In this document: positions 46,510 to 59,850 of the stretch, piece by piece
How positions within the stretch are numbered: position 1 is the stretch's first letter
Layout: each line of letters opens with the position of its first letter
NCBI GenBank assembly: GCA_037179385.1
Contig: CM074195.1
Location: 10,821,387-10,885,386, forward strand
DNA length: 64,000 bases
Reading direction: 5' to 3'
Source: Holothuria scabra
Lineage: Eukaryota; Echinodermata; Holothuroidea; Aspidochirotida; Holothuriidae
Translations under genes and position numbers: made by a program
The notes under the pieces: model-generated
What the model saw: only the letters and a program-made list of their open reading frames with translations
The model's database searches: none
Told to the model about the DNA's origin: nothing

Positions 46510-47070
46510 CAAGAAGAGTATCGATACCTTAAAGAAGGAAAATGAATCGCTGAAGGAAAAGTGTGACTCACTCGAATCTAAAGTCGTCGGTCTATAAGTA
46601 TCACGTGACGAACATTTCCAATTCATTAATAAACAAGAGCGTTTTTCCAGAAGGAATAACTTTCGTATAGTTGGATATCAACACGTTGATAATAAGGACT
46701 GTTTGAAAGTTGCTTCCAGTGAGCTGGAGAAAGTCGGCATTCCAGATTGTAGAAACGAGCTAGCCCATTGCGATGGGAAACCGTAAGAGGCAGATCCAGA
46801 CACATTTTGGTAAAAGTTTCATTTTATGAAGAAAAAGTAAGAACAATGAAAACGCAAGAGAAGCTTTGCATGGTGAAAATTACTACTCTGTTGACGAATT
46901 ATGTCAATTGACCTTTCCGAAAAAGAGAAATGGTCAGAAAAGGTGTCTGAGCTGTACGCCAGCGGAGTCAGACTTCGTTTCTCTGGGGGTTGCTGGCGTC
47001 AATCCAATGGAAAACCCTTCGATATTACTCAAGCCTAGACAAGAAAACATTAATTTGCAGACTGTTTGAC
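46510..47070 (+). pseudogene. LINE ORF1 remnant (coiled coil + RRM)
   Basis: The frame starting near 46511 reads a heptad-like segment SIDTLKKENESLKEKC and SLESKVVGL, a stop, then QERFSRRNNFRIVGY and VASSELEKVGI, which is the coiled-coil followed by RRM layout of L1-type ORF1 proteins. A further stop lies after about 46785 and the C-terminal part is in another frame. ORF1 proteins bind RNA and chaperone retrotransposition; this copy cannot. Confidence 0.6.
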
Positions 47071-47516
47071 ATGCAGCTCTGTGTTTCAACTATACAGCAT
47101 TTCAACCTCAAGCGACTCCTATATTAACGCAAGCCCAAAAGTCATCTTCCCTTGGCTGCAATGATTGCATTTTCGCCCATGCAGTTCCCTTCCAATTCGG
47201 GTGAGGGCTTCAAAGTGACTTCAAGCTATAAATCCTCATCTGGTTGGATTGACTTTTATTTTTTGCTTTTGTTTATCTATCCTTCATCTACGAATCAACT
47301 TGTTACATTCAAGGAGAAAGTGTTGACGCTCTCTTCGATGTTAAAATGTCCATTTTGCATTTTCTTAATTCTCCTTTCTTAGATAAATCCGGTTTTCAGG
47401 GCTTGTTCTTGCTGGTGTATTTATATATTCGCTATTACATGACTCTCTGTGTCCTCTAACTATATCTTTCATATTGACGTATCTATCTATGTTGTCAGAG
47501 CTAAAGTTGATCTCGC

Positions 47517-47777
47517 TTAACCCTTTACCGTTGTTTGGGTCCTTTTGGACCCATGCGGAGAGCTCGGCTGTCACACATCTTTACTGTTTCACGCGGAGCT
47601 CGAAACTGCGAGTAGCTACCCGAAAATTCGGCCACAAGAGCGAGAGAGACAAAATAATTTCAGGTCACGGGGTCAATGGCCTACGGAAGCCGATGCGGGG
47701 CGGGCTACGTCCGCTTTTCCGCCCAATCCCGAGGCGCGCAAATATGCCCCGATCGGAGCGCAACGGTAAAGGGTTAA
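47517..47777. mobile_element. piggyBac-like MITE, copy 1 (253 bp)
   Basis: The element 47521-47773 has 13-bp terminal inverted repeats, CCCTTTACCGTTG on the left and CAACGGTAAAGGG on the right, and is flanked by TTAA on both sides (47517-47520, 47774-47777). TTAA target duplication and CCC termini are the hallmark of piggyBac-type transposition; Kolobok also uses TTAA. The body is clearly more GC-rich than the surroundings and includes GGGTCCTTTTGGACCC, a palindrome. Non-coding; ORFs over it are incidental. Confidence 0.85.
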
Positions 47778-47872
47778 GCTAAAATATCTGCACCACTCGG
47801 CTAAAGGTTTACGTGCACACACGCAGAGACAGTGGCCTCAGCTTTGCAGTAAACACACTCCACAGGCTTAGT
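47778..47872. other. 95-bp spacer between the two MITEs
   Basis: GCTAAAATATCTGCACCACT begins the spacer, which ends at CACAGGCTTAGT. It is not LINE sequence, since the LINE frame resumes only after MITE copy 2, and is bordered by TTAA at both sides. It appears to be foreign flanking DNA carried in with the MITE pair. Confidence 0.7.
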
Positions 47873-48133
47873 TTAACCCTTTACCGTTGTTTGGGTCCTT
47901 TTGGACCCACGCGGAGAGCTCGGCTGTCACACATCTTTACTGTTTCACGCGGAGCTCGAAACTGCGAGTAGCTACCCGAAAATTCGGCCACAAGAGCGAG
48001 AGAGACAAAATAATTTCAGGTCACGGGGTCAATGGCCTACGGAAGCCGATGCGGGGCGGGCTACGTCCGCTTTTCCGCCCAATCCCGAGGCGCGCAAATA
48101 TGCCCCGATCGGAGCGCAACGGTAAAGGGTTAA
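47873..48133. mobile_element. piggyBac-like MITE, copy 2 (253 bp)
   Basis: The element 47877-48129 is the same length as copy 1 and in the same orientation; I find one difference (CCCATGCGG in copy 1, CCCACGCGG here). TTAA lies at 47873-47876 and 48130-48133. Confidence 0.85.
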
Positions 48134-49099
48134 TTCTTGAGGGCTTAGACAAGCAAAGAAGAGGAGACAACTGTTTGCATACTTTCATAGACGAAATGCC
48201 GACCTTGTTTTTCTTCATGAGTCACAAAGTTCCTTGGCAGATGACAAGTACTGGTTAAATGAATGGGGTGGACACATAGTTTTTACCCATGGATCCACGA
48301 ATAGTCGCGGCTTTTGCATATTATTCAAGCCAAAGCTGTCTTATAAAATTGTCAAACAAGAACTAGATCAATTCGGAAGATACATATTTGTAGACATAGA
48401 AGTAGAAAATCGATTTCATACCTTATTATGCATCTATACTCCAAAACCGACAGTCCCGGGTTTTTCGCGGATCTTTCTAATACCTTGGGACGGTTCCAGG
48501 GAGAAACCTTTATTCTAGCCGGTGATTTCAACTTCGTCTGTAATTTGGAGATGGACAAAACATGCGGTAACCCAAGAACAAACTTTAAAGCGAGAGAAAA
48601 ATGTTTGAACCTAATTGCCGCTAACGACCTAATTGATGTCTGGCGGGAGAGAAACCCTTTATGAAAACGTTTTACTTGGAGCTCTAATACAACGACAGGT
48701 ATTCATTGTAGGCTCGATTATTTTCTAATATCTAAAATTTTAGAACATTCAGTAAGTAACGCTCTTTTTTCACCTGGTCTTCAATCAGATCATTCTTTCA
48801 TTTGTTTGAATTTTGTTATTAATTCGATACAAAGTGAACCAGATTATTGGAAGTTGGGCATTTCACTTTTAAACGATTCTAATTATGTATTTATGATTAA
48901 CAATCTCATACGAGATGAATCATTTCAGAAAATATCTATAACCCTGCGTCTCGCTGGGAGTTATTAAAATTTAAGATCCGGACCTTATGTATTAGTTTTT
49001 CGAAAAAGAAAGCCCGTGAAAGAAGATGCGAAGAAAAGGAGCTAATAGACAAGAAAGCTGATATTGAAGAAAGACTTTATACTAATGAGTCTCCCTATT

Positions 49100-49990
49100 A
49101 ACGATTGCTTTAAGATTGCAACCTGTTATTCAAGATCACATTGGATTTCAGCAAACTGGGTCTCTTAAAGGAAGGTTTATAGGGGAAAAAACATTTGCTT
49201 TACACTTGACTTAATTAATTATGCAAAAGAAGGTAATATCCCAGGCTTTCTCCTTTTAGTCGACTTCGAAAAAGCATTCGATAAATTGGAATGGGATTTT
49301 ATCCACCGTGCATTATTTTTTTTTTAAATTTGGGAGTAGTTTTAAAAAGTGGATAAGTGTCCTGTATAAAAATAGTTGTAGTTGTGTGTGCAACAATGGG
49401 TATTCCACAGGGTTCTTTTAGTTGCAAAGAGGAGTAAGACAAGGGTCCCCCCTAAGCCCCTAACTCTTCATTTTGGCCGCTGAAGCATTAGCTTTAAAAT
49501 TCATTATACTAATTCAATAAAAGGTATAACCGTCGAAAACTGTGAAGTTAAAATTATTCTGCCAGTATATTGATGACATCATCCTTTTTCTAGACGGTAG
49601 CAGGCCCTCTATCATTGCAGCCCTTAAAGAATTTCAATCAATTGAAAAAAGCGTCTGGATTATCAATCCATCTAGAGAAGTTCAATCTTTTCCCATTAGG
49701 TCCTTATTCAAACAGTATCCCAGCTTTTGCTGAAGCCTTAGATGTCAAAATGACGAAGGGACCAGTAACCTTACTTGGGATCTCTTTTACAGGTGATGGT
49801 AACGATTTGTTCCGTCTGAATTATTTACCGAAATTATCCAGACTTAAAGAGTGCCTCCGTGTCTGGTCATCGAGGGACATGACCCCTGAGCGGAATGTAA
49901 TTGTTCAAACTTTCCCACTTTCCCATTTAGTATATCTTTTTCAGGTTTTACCCAATCTACCTACAGATTTTATGAAACAACTATGATCAA
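49100..49990 (+). pseudogene. LINE ORF2 reverse transcriptase remnant
   Basis: RT motifs in order, in shifting frames: LLLVDFEKAFDKLEW (about 49255), RGVRQGSPLS (about 49427) and QYIDDIILFLDG (about 49561, where FADD is usual). After these comes VTLLGISFTGDGNDLFRLNY and the thumb region. Upstream, the sequence jumps from the post-endonuclease spacer at about 49085 into the RT, so the N-terminal RT part is deleted. At least three frame changes. Confidence 0.75.
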
Positions 49991-50043
49991 TAATTTTCGA
50001 TTTTATTTGGTCCGGTAATCCAGACAAGGTTAAGCGGTCGGTA

Positions 50044-50946
50044 ATGGTAAATTCGTACAATGAAGGCGGTTTAAAAGTCTTGCATATCCCAAGCTTTATC
50101 AATGGTTTGAAGTGCACATGGGTCAAACGGTATTGTACCACTACTGAAAGGCCATGGAAACTGTTTTACCATATTTACTTAAAGTCATTGGGAGAGGATT
50201 TAATCTTTCAAAGCAGGTGCACTGCAAAAGACGTATCCATCGTAAAAAACATATTTATTAAACAGGTTGTACAAGCGTGGTGTGATTTTTCCTTCTCTCA
50301 TCCTAATGACAACTTTGGTAGTCAATGTATTTGGAATAATTCCTTAATTCGAATTGATAATAATACAGTATTTAATGAGCAACTTTTTAAGAGCAATGTA
50401 ATGTATGTTTTTGATCTTTTTGACGTCGCAGGTAATGTGTTATCTTTTCAAGATTTTAGTCTTAACTACCAGGTCAATAATTTTCCCTTTACCCTTTTCT
50501 GGGGTTTGATAAGTAGTATCCCGCAAAGATGGGGGATGTTAGGATGTGGGAAAACTGAAACTATAAATGATAATACAGTCCTTTATAACAATTTACTAAA
50601 AGCTAGCTCAGCATCTAAGTTCGCTTACAACCTCCACGTCCATCATAACAGTGCTAAACCGGCTTGCTTGGAGAAATGGAATTCCAATTTTAATGATCTC
50701 AGAGATGAAGATTGGGCTCAAATTTTTAACATGCCATTTTGTACAACCTCTGACTCCAGAATGCAGTATTTTCAGTTAAAATTCCTCCATCGTATTATCC
50801 CTACAAATAAGCTTTTGTTATTGATGAGGAAATCAGATTCTAACCTTTGTTCATTTTGCGGCACTGAGGTAGAGGACCTTGAGCACTTGTTTTGGGATTG
50901 TAGTATTACTTCGGCTTTTAATTTGGATATAGAACGAGTTTTTTAA
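50044..50946 (+). pseudogene. LINE ORF2 C-terminal segment, 300 open codons
   Basis: The longest intact piece of the LINE: 300 codons that continue the RT thumb (MVNSYNEGGLKVLHIPSF) and end with a QLKFLHRIIPTNKLLL segment and a CCHC zinc-knuckle motif, CSFCGTEVEDLEHLFWDC. This end is typical of L1/Tx1-like ORF2 proteins. A stop at 49984-49986 separates it from the upstream frame. Confidence 0.8.
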
Positions 50947-51190
50947 GTAAACAATTTTTCTTTTCGAAAAAAGATTTTTTTAGGCTTTGGAGAAGGGGTT
51001 AGTCACCCATACAACTTTTTTATTTTGCATATGAAATATTTTTTATTTGATTCAATGATTGTAAACCGACAGTATCCGCTTTTTTTTCAAAAAGTTTAAA
51101 GCCACGCTTAAAATAGAAAGGTTTAATAATAATCGGATTTTCAAAATGAAGAAGAACAAGGTTAATTTTGAGCATTTATATAACGCCTTT

Positions 51191-53540
51191 GGTAAATGCC
51201 ACAATCTATTTTCGTAGTTGAAGGGCAACTCCTCTCACCGCAAACTGTACTTTTTGTAAAAGGTTACATAAACTCTCAATTGGCTCAACTTTTTGACAGA
51301 CTGCTAATTCAAACATTGAAAGGTACCAAAGTTTATATTGCACAGCATGATCTGTGCTGGGAGTGTTGTGATTTTACATATTGAGCTCGGAAGACTTATT
51401 CAAAGGCATAAATAATTAAGCCTTTAAACTTTCGTCGAATGAAAGAAGGACCTCACAGCTCTTCTATTCATTGATTGTGGGAGAGTTTTGTATGCAAAAC
51501 CCGTGGTCTAATGTAGAATGAATTTGAAGTAATGATTCGATCCGCTCTTTGAGGTAAAGTTTCTTATAGAACTTTTGTGCTGCCTTCAGAATTTCATCTG
51601 GGCTGTTTATGACATTATCATTGTCCAGAATAAACTGTTTAACGCTATTGAGGGATTTATGTGTTTTTTCTAGATATAAGAAGCATTTTTCTCCCCACTT
51701 TCATGTGGATCGAACTACAATGCTCTTTAATTTAAAGTCATTTATACCTTTTAATTTTTAATCAGGTAACCTTTCTACCCTGTCAGTTGAATAGTCTGTG
51801 AGTAGATGGATTCTTAAGTAACTTCAAGAATGAAAATGTCATCATTGTTTCTCAATTTGCAGAAGGCATAGATATACTTGAATTGTTGTCTACTGTAGCA
51901 TTGCTGGAAAAAACGAACGATTCTACCTTCTCTAGTGCCCAGTTTCATTTGAAATGATGATTTAAAGCATATTTTTTTTCAATGTCATTCTTCCTGATGG
52001 AAAAAGCGAACAATTTAGCACTCAGAAATGTACCTTTTGGTCAATTGGGTAGGATGAGGTGCATAGTCCAACAATTGCTCCGCCCCCCCCCCCCCACTTT
52101 CAAATTGCTTCCTGGAGGGAAGGGCTTTAGTAAGTATGTTAGGATAATTATAACTGTTTGGGGTGAGATGGTCAGGCCATTAAGGAAGACTTATATTACA
52201 TATTTCTTCATTACAATCAACTATTTGCCTTGTTTACTGTTTCTACAGAAGATAAGGTTTAGAAAACCATTAATTCAATTGAACTAAGCAGAAAAAAGTT
52301 GATTGGACTGTGGCAACAGAATAAAACCATGGAGTTGTAAGGGAAAGAGAAACATCCACTTAATCTGTCAGACAAAATGTAATTGAAAATAATTAAATCC
52401 TCTTCAAGCACCGAACTTTGATTGACAGTTCACTTTGTTTTTACGTATTGTTGACTTTTGTTGACTGCTTACCTCCTTCTTTTCAAGTGCAGTAATCCCC
52501 TAAAAAAGTTCATTGTCACTATGCTGCTTTAAAGATATCTGCTCAACATACACATGTGAAACGTTTTCACAGCTTTTTTTTATCAAAACGACTGTCAGTC
52601 ACTTTTAAGTTGCACAATTCCATTATTATTCTAATTTCTTTAATAAAAAAAGGAATGAACCTGTTTGAAAACCAAAGGGAGCCTAAATTTCGATGATGAT
52701 ATTTCAAACGATTCCGGATTGTTCCTTAAATAGCGAAAATGTATCTTTCCTAAAAAGTAATAAAGAAATACAGCTTTTGAAAATGGGCACTTAGCGGCAC
52801 TAGTTGATATAAATTTGCTTTCTTTGACCACTGCCAATGTAATACTAATGGAGGAAAATCATCCTAAGAGATCTTTCACGTGTAGCAGACATTTGAAAAC
52901 AGTTGTCTTCGATGCCAAGTCCCTGTTAGTTTAGAGGAATTTCAGGAATCAGGCAATGCAAAACTTAAGGGGCGGCTACCCACATAGGACAAATGAGGAG
53001 TATGCGTTTTTTCTCCTTCACTCACAGCTCCCTGATAAAACTAAAAGCTACCTCCCTGAACACATTTAGACACGCATGATCCAGAAATTATTTCCACCGG
53101 CAGACTCTTTTAGTTATACGGGAGCATGGTTTCGCGTTCCTTGGTCCAACCTTACGGCGAAGCAACGGACTGCTAAGGACCATTTGTCATGAGGAGCGGT
53201 CAGTTAAGTTGCAGTTGGTATGGAGAAGAACAGTTTTGATCGAACTGAGGGGAAAGAGTACACACAACTCCCCATACCCTATATACCGCAAATGTTCTAC
53301 GAAATAAGTAGATTTGATTTCTTTATCTATTTGGGGAGGGGGATTTTGATTTATTTAAAAAATCTCGGTCGACCTAAGAGGCCCACCTACCCCCTCTGGA
53401 TCCGACGTTGATTGTTTTTAAAGGGTGTCATGAAAAGTATGAAAATTTTAATAAAACCCCCTCCACGTGTTAAGTAAACATTAGAGGCTCACTGCTTTCG
53501 AAAAAGGCACCTCGATGGAGTATTTTTTCTTCATTTTTGC
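51191..53540. other. Intergenic DNA, repeat at 51780-52110
   Basis: No gene seen. The segment 51780-52110 is related in the same orientation to 58550-58860 (shared GATGGATTCTT, AAAAAGCGAA, TAGGRTGAGGTGCATAGTCC), so it is a dispersed or duplicated repeat; it ends at a C-run. A degenerate hAT-like end (CTCTGGATCCGACGTTG) lies near 53395. Confidence 0.45.
51780..52110 (+). repeat. Repeat shared with 58550-58860
   Basis: Collinear match of roughly 300 bp with visible drift. The partner lies inside sequence that was added to segmental copy 2, which suggests a dispersed element. Confidence 0.55.
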
Positions 53541-56211
53541 ATGGCGCCCCCATTCATCATTTTTCAAAGCTCAAAAGATTTGTATTCGACTTCCCACTGT
53601 GTTTAATAGGATTTTATAGTTCGCGCCCATGTAATTTAAGCATGATTTAATGATTTTATCATGAAAGTTCATATTCGGGTGGATAATGAAGTTCCTTAAA
53701 GAAAATTCTGTATGATTTGATGGTGATTTATGACTATTCCCCTTTAAGAATCGCATCACAACTGATCATTTACGTATGAGTAATGAGGGAATGTTATGTT
53801 TTGTTATTTTATAATTATAGGCGTTGTTGATAGGTTGACACGTCACATGATTGCATCTAAATTAGTTCATTGACATACAAAACCTACGCAACTAGTAGAA
53901 ATGAAAATATTGCAGTAAAAAGTCAAATATTTTGACTTTGGATCGAAATTTATCATTTAACCAGTGAAAAGTCATTAAGATACTTTTTATGAAAGACACG
54001 TATAGACAAATACAATCTGTGGGGTCCATCAACATTAAATCGTCTTAATTTTATTGTATACATCCAATTTTAACCCTTATATTCAACGAAATTCCGGTAA
54101 TCAAGAGGTACTTTAGTGTACAACCTTCCATCACACAGGTTAGAAAAGAATTTGAAAGATTAAAGCCAATGAACTACAGCAGTATCCGACTAAATCGGAC
54201 CTTTACTTGACTGTTCAGTTTCGTAAAAAAGGATGAATGTAATAATGACATTGTGAAAAAAAGGTTACCCGATGTTACTGTGCATAGTGTTACAATATTA
54301 TTCATTCAACTGTTCAGGTTTTGCAACATTCGTGGAACTTTTTCCCAGAAGTTGATGATTTGTCATCTTGCAAAAAAACGGTAAAACCTCTGCCGGATTC
54401 AGGACGACGTCACAGCTTACCTCGAATCCGATTGCAAACTGATTCGACGTTTAGACTTAGAGTTAGGGTAAGGAGGTTTTTGATACGAATCGGTGAGCAG
54501 TCGAAGTCAAGATGACAAAAGAATAGATAACTAACCACAGACAGTGCTTGATGATCTAATTTAATTAAGGCACTGGTAAAACGCAATTTGGCCTACCTTG
54601 TTACTGACATATCAAAGAGTCCCGTTTCGGAAGAACTCGTTTTCCAGGCGGAAAAGTTCTTTAGAAATCCTGCAGAAACACTGAAGGAAGCCCTCAACCG
54701 TCCTGCCGGAGTCACCAAAATCCTGTAGAACTGTACCCTAAAGAAAAGGTAAATTATATTCAAGTTCCTGAATTTTTCGTGTTGAAGTTCTGGTGCAGGT
54801 TTTCTGTAGTGAACACAACTTGTGTGACTTTGTTGCCAAAATCCTGCATGATTTTTTGCAGGGCGTTTGTGCATGGGAAATTTTCAAGTTTGTTTGTTGA
54901 TAAAGGACACGGTGGTGCTTTGCAATCAACTGTGTGATAAGCAATGGATCATAATCTAATAGTCTGTTCAGCTCTGTTGCAACTCCCTGGTCTGTTTAAA
55001 GTTGGCATTTTTCCACTTAATTTTCTTCCGACCACAACTGTATTTAATAATGTGTTTTATGTGAGATGTCCCAACAGGATGAAAACCCGTTATTAAAATG
55101 GGATCACCACTCCCGGTGCTATTATTCCATCGCCTCTTCACGACCCATGCGCACCTTCCATTTTCGAAGTTACCGGGGCCACGGAGCGAACTCTAAAGAG
55201 GGAAGGAAGGTGTAACCACAAAGTTGGTTCAATGTGTTTAACAATATAATAACAGTGTAAAGCAGCCCAAAATGCGTACGTCTTAACCCCCCCCCCTTCC
55301 CGTTCTCCCGTCTCCGCTGTCCCTGACTAAAAGCACAATTCAAACTCTAGATCCAGAATTTCGATTTCATGTTGTTGAAAATTGAAAAATATTTGGAACG
55401 TTTTGTGGATGTTTTATTATTGACCACTGAACTGTGACTTCCTTCTTGCATTTTTTGGAACCCTTGGACAACTTCCTTGAAACTTGGACAACATTACTCT
55501 GTCTTTGAATTTCTTGCTTGTTAAACTGTTAAATAAGTGACAAAAAGCAGCATTGTCGCAGATTGAATGGTCCAGTGGGCTCCTATTGCTGCTTGAGGTT
55601 TTCTGTTGTTCAAAATTCGGCCAAGTCTTGAGACATCGGCCAAGTTTTGACGTACACTTTCAAGGGGCAAAATTATCTAATGAGACATATGTACTAAAAA
55701 ATTGTTCGATGTAGTTTCATAGCTTGCCCTCACGTGTAACAGGCCTATTTAGAATTAAGGAATGTTTACACGGCTGCCACGGGTATGGCATATGATTTAG
55801 CTGAAAATTAATAATAACATCTAGAAAATTGTGCACCCTTTTCAATCCGTCTCTTGTTATGAATTTTTATCTTTTCCTCTTTGGTTTGCCATTTTAATTT
55901 TGAACTCTTGGGTTTTTACATCTGTTTGAACTGAAGACAGATATGTTTTATTTACATCTGAGATATAATGAGGCGATTCTCAAGTTGTATAGATGTGTCA
56001 ACCAGTTTCTCTTTCGAGGGAAGTTTTTGTGCACCTACAAAGCTAACACGAAGAACAATGGGGATGCAATGCCTGATCAGGTATATAACGTTATCAATTT
56101 TTTAATATTCCGTCTGTTTTCTAGCAACAGAATACCATCCCAGCTAGCTGCAAGAAGCTGCCATTTAGAAAAAAAGGAAAAACTGCTGCTCTTTAATTTA
56201 TTCTCACCCCA

Positions 56212-56442
56212 TTGCTTCCAGGATCAATGTTGGCTTTGTTAGCACTCGATAATTCAATGGGCTTAAAACTGTTCACAAATCATCAAAAGGTTGACTGGTT
56301 GATGTCGTATGCTACTTTAGAAGTCAATGTGCTATACATTGACAGTAGCTTTCCTTCACAATTAATTTGCAGCACCAAACGCTGCCCAAAACGTACAATA
56401 TTTTCACAGCGTACAATATATGAATTTGATTTTGCTCGCTGA
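56212..56442 (+). pseudogene. Copy 2 counterpart of the 59-codon ORF
   Basis: The frame LALDNSMGLK...QKVDWLMSYATLE is kept, but the expected leader has a TAA before it and there is no ATG at the paralogous place. The C-terminus differs after an indel. If the copy 1 ORF is real, this one is dead; if not, both are chance. Confidence 0.2.
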
Positions 56443-57424
56443 AAATGCATACAACATCAGGTAACTAAGCAAAATTGTGTTGAAATTAAAACAATACTGT
56501 CTTATATCTCTTCTTGGATGTTTGCTTATTTTGCCATTGTCACAACTATTTGTATGACATTTTAGTGTCACCATATTTCTGAGGCATTAACATCCGTGTA
56601 ATCGCTCATGAATGAATATTCTCCCCACAGTGAAAGGTATGTTAAGACTCGCACAAATAAAAGCTTTTGATGTGTGCCCTTGCAAGTAGCAGCTCCCATA
56701 TCAAACACAGTCCCGATGTTAGATTACTAGATTGGACGTTCGTTCTAATAGCAGGTATGGGAGACCTGATGAAAGGGTTGTGAAAAATTGCCTTAGAGGG
56801 TATAAAATAAAGGTTTGCCAAATATTTAATCTTTCAAACATCCAAATTATAATAACTTAAGATTCTACTTACAAGCATGGGAAATCTGAAGGGTCACGAT
56901 ATTTCAAATTTTTCCCTACGCTCCGCTCCAACTGGTATAGTCGACCAGTATGATTCAAGTTTCATGTTGAATGTTTCAAGTTTCGAATTTCATTTGACTC
57001 CCAATGTAAATTTACTTCAATAAATTTAAACGACATTTATTTTTAGATATGGTGTGAAGTAAACATTAAGAGAATAAATAATTTCGAGATGTAAATTGTC
57101 CCAAAATTAAATTTTATTTCAACATGTTAAAGCGTCATTTTTGGCAGTAGTGATGTGAGGTGAACATTAATAACAGCAATTCAGTTCAAATGGACACGGA
57201 AATGTCATTTCCGGTGATGTGAAAGGTATTTTGTCAGAAAGTTCCCCCTGCGAGCCATCTGTGTAGTGAGATTACAATATATCCTATCATAGACACAAGG
57301 CAATATGAAACTCCCAATCATTAGACCATTGCGACTGTGTTAAGCATTGCAAAATTTTTGTCTGGAAATGGAAATGTTTCATTTGATTGTGATAATTTTC
57401 TTAATTTGCTTATGCTTTTGTAAA

Positions 57425-57560
57425 ATCCTCCCGACCTTCTGGCGAAACCAATTTTAAAACTGCTTCCCGAAAAAGCTATTACGTCCACTGAAGGACCAGC
57501 CTCACGGCCCTAAGACAATTTACATCATTGGGTTTGCTTTAGTCTGGATAAAAAGCAAAG
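57425..57560 (+). repeat. Dispersed repeat shared with 23890-24060
   Basis: Same order of short blocks as in gene A intron 4, at the left edge of the copy 2-specific insertion. Confidence 0.5.
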
Positions 57561-59850
57561 GAACTACACAAAATTTTCGAAGTTCTCTGCATTCTGTAAT
57601 TTTCTGAATTTGCTAGTATGTTTTGTTTTAGCCGGGGGTCTGTTACAACTTCCTGATTTAAGAGTACATTTTTTGCAATTAAAGAAAAACTTCAGAAGAC
57701 CAGTAAATAATTGCCGTGAATTACTCGTATACGTGTTTAGATCTGCCTTCTAATTTTCAAGACAGCCCCCAGTGAAAATGAGGGTATGCTGCGGCCCCAC
57801 TTCTCCAGTCAGAAAAAAACTTTTTTCATTTTTCTGAATCTCAATATAAAAAATAAAAACTTTCGCCGCAAAGTGCAATTTCAAATGCTTTAGTGCTCGT
57901 TCATTAATCAATTTAGTTAACTTTTCCCAGATCCGGAAATTACAAAATCCGATACTTATCATATGTGACACCACATCATCCAAAGACACCGGCAGCTACA
58001 TCGCTATGTCTAAACATTGTCTTTCACAAAATTTCAAACTTTTTCCGATGTAAGCTTTTTATTATTATATCTTTGGTCTAAAAAGGACAACAAAGTTTGG
58101 GAACTTTTGAAAAGTCATCGGAAAGTGTAAGTTCATAGCCTTTAGATAACATTATGTACCAATAACAATGTTCAAGACGGTCGTGCAACTATTCTCAGAT
58201 TTGCCAACAATACAGTAGGTGCAGATTTTTTAATAATCCTCCGACTTTTTAAATTTCCTTGCATCAAACCCAGAACACAAAACTTCCTGCAATACAAGCC
58301 CCATATCTGCAAATATTTGTTTACGAGGGGCAGAAATTTCGACGCGCTTCTCGCGCAACAAACTGTGTCCCTGATAAAGTGGTGTTCACACTTGCAAGAA
58401 GAATCCGGAAAATTTGGGTGCTTGCCCTTTTCCCCTGAAAAAGTCTGGTTACCCCCTGCTGATTAGCTACTACTAACAAGCCCGAGAAATATCATTTCCG
58501 GCTGTCTGAGGGGTCGCGATTTTTCAAAATCGTTTAGCCATGTCAGTTCAGTAGCTGTTTGGATGGATTCTTTAGTTATTGAAGTGTTAAAATTTTATCA
58601 ATGTTTAATGTTTGCAGAGAGGCATGAATAGGCCTGTACTGGAATTGTAGTCTAGTGTAGCAAGGCTGGCAAAAGCGGATATTTCTACATTATTCAGAGT
58701 GCAGTTCATTTGAAAATTAGGTCTGGCATTTAATCTTTGCACTACAAAATCGTAGAAAAAGCGAAAATATTAGCATTAAAAATGAACATTTGGTCAAAGG
58801 GGTAGGGTGAGGTGCATAGTCCAAAAACTGCTCTGCCCTCTTTCATAGTTCTTCCTATGACACTAAAGGGAATTACCCTCAAAATTTTGTCAAATGATTT
58901 GACTCCTCAATTTCAAGATTCAACAATATGAATTGTGAATATTTTTGTCGGAGAAATAATCTATGAAATGATATATTTCAGCACTGAGTGATAAAGTGTT
59001 AAGACAGGCTTACAGACGCATCCACATATTCCAAAAACCTGACTAAAAATCTTTCTTAGACAAAGCAAAAAACACGTAAGCTTTCCTTCCGAATGAATCT
59101 TGCTTTCTCTCGTTGAAAGCTTGACGGTTTATTACTTTTTTGCTGAGTGACATTTGCGTCTTGTGCAGTAAAGAACACTTTGGTCGATTTCTATCATAGT
59201 ACATTCAATGACAAAATCAGTTACTGAGGACCTTCAAGTTTTCAAAACATTCCCAAAAGGTACAAAAACGACTTTTATTACCGTACCTTCAACTTTTTAG
59301 ACTAAGTTTTACGGCCCTGTTTCCAACCAATATCTCAACTTCAATTTTCTCAATTTCGTAATTCTGTGGATTGTCAATGTCATCATGTGTTGCAATAACC
59401 TATAAGTCAGCTAAAGAGAGTGGGTGTTTCCGTACCTTCCACAAATTTGCCTCATCACTTATTATATCCTTTTGTGTACCAGTGACGCAATAAAGCGCTT
59501 TCGCATTGTGTCCTTATTTGTCTAAGGTGGGACTGACAATTTTTTATACATATTATGTCATATTATGTCTGTACAAATTTATGCTATTAGCATTGCAGGA
59601 AGCAGATATACTTTCAAAAAGGAAAAAAACTGAACTCTCCCCAAAGGGTTTGTTCTGACAGACACAAATCGGAATAGAAATAGAGTGAATTGGATCAGAA
59701 CCAAAGCTCACTATAAAACAAGTTCTCATTTGTTGTAGTTTGGAAATTATTTTTGGAAAACTAAAACATAGACTGAACATTAAATTTTGAAAAGTAAAAA
59801 ATGCAGTTGGTCTGTTCTTGTATGAATTGCATTACAAGTAGTAACTAACC

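Larger units (their letters stand above)
47490..48830 (+). pseudogene. LINE ORF2 endonuclease domain, MITE-interrupted
   Basis: Left of the MITE pair the frame reads ELKLISLN. Right of it, at 48130, it resumes with a stop and then GLRQAKKRRQLFAYFHRRN, ADLVFLHES, LADDKYWLNEWGG, LAGDFNFVCN and QSDHSFICLNF. The catalytic Glu, the GDFN and SDH motifs of apurinic-type LINE endonucleases are visible. One frame change near 48440 and stops at the join and after VWRERNPL interrupt it. Confidence 0.75.
46490..51190 (+). mobile_element. Degenerate LINE of L1/Tx1 type
   Basis: A plus-strand retrotransposon remnant: ORF1 part (46510-47070), an ORF2 endonuclease (47490-48830, interrupted by a MITE pair), reverse transcriptase (49100-49990) and a C-terminal zinc-knuckle region (50044-50946). 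Stops, frameshifts and an internal deletion between endonuclease and RT make it inactive. L1/Tx1 assignment rests on the coiled coil plus RRM ORF1, an apurinic-type endonuclease at the ORF2 start and the C-terminal CCHC motif with an HRIIPTNK segment. The element starts directly after the tandem array. Its 3' end is not precisely defined. Confidence 0.8.

Noticed and set aside
47474..48258. Two similar ORFs of about 100-120 codons with a shared RSSKLRVATRKFG segment
   Set aside because: They run through the two identical non-coding MITEs; the similarity reflects element identity and not a gene family.
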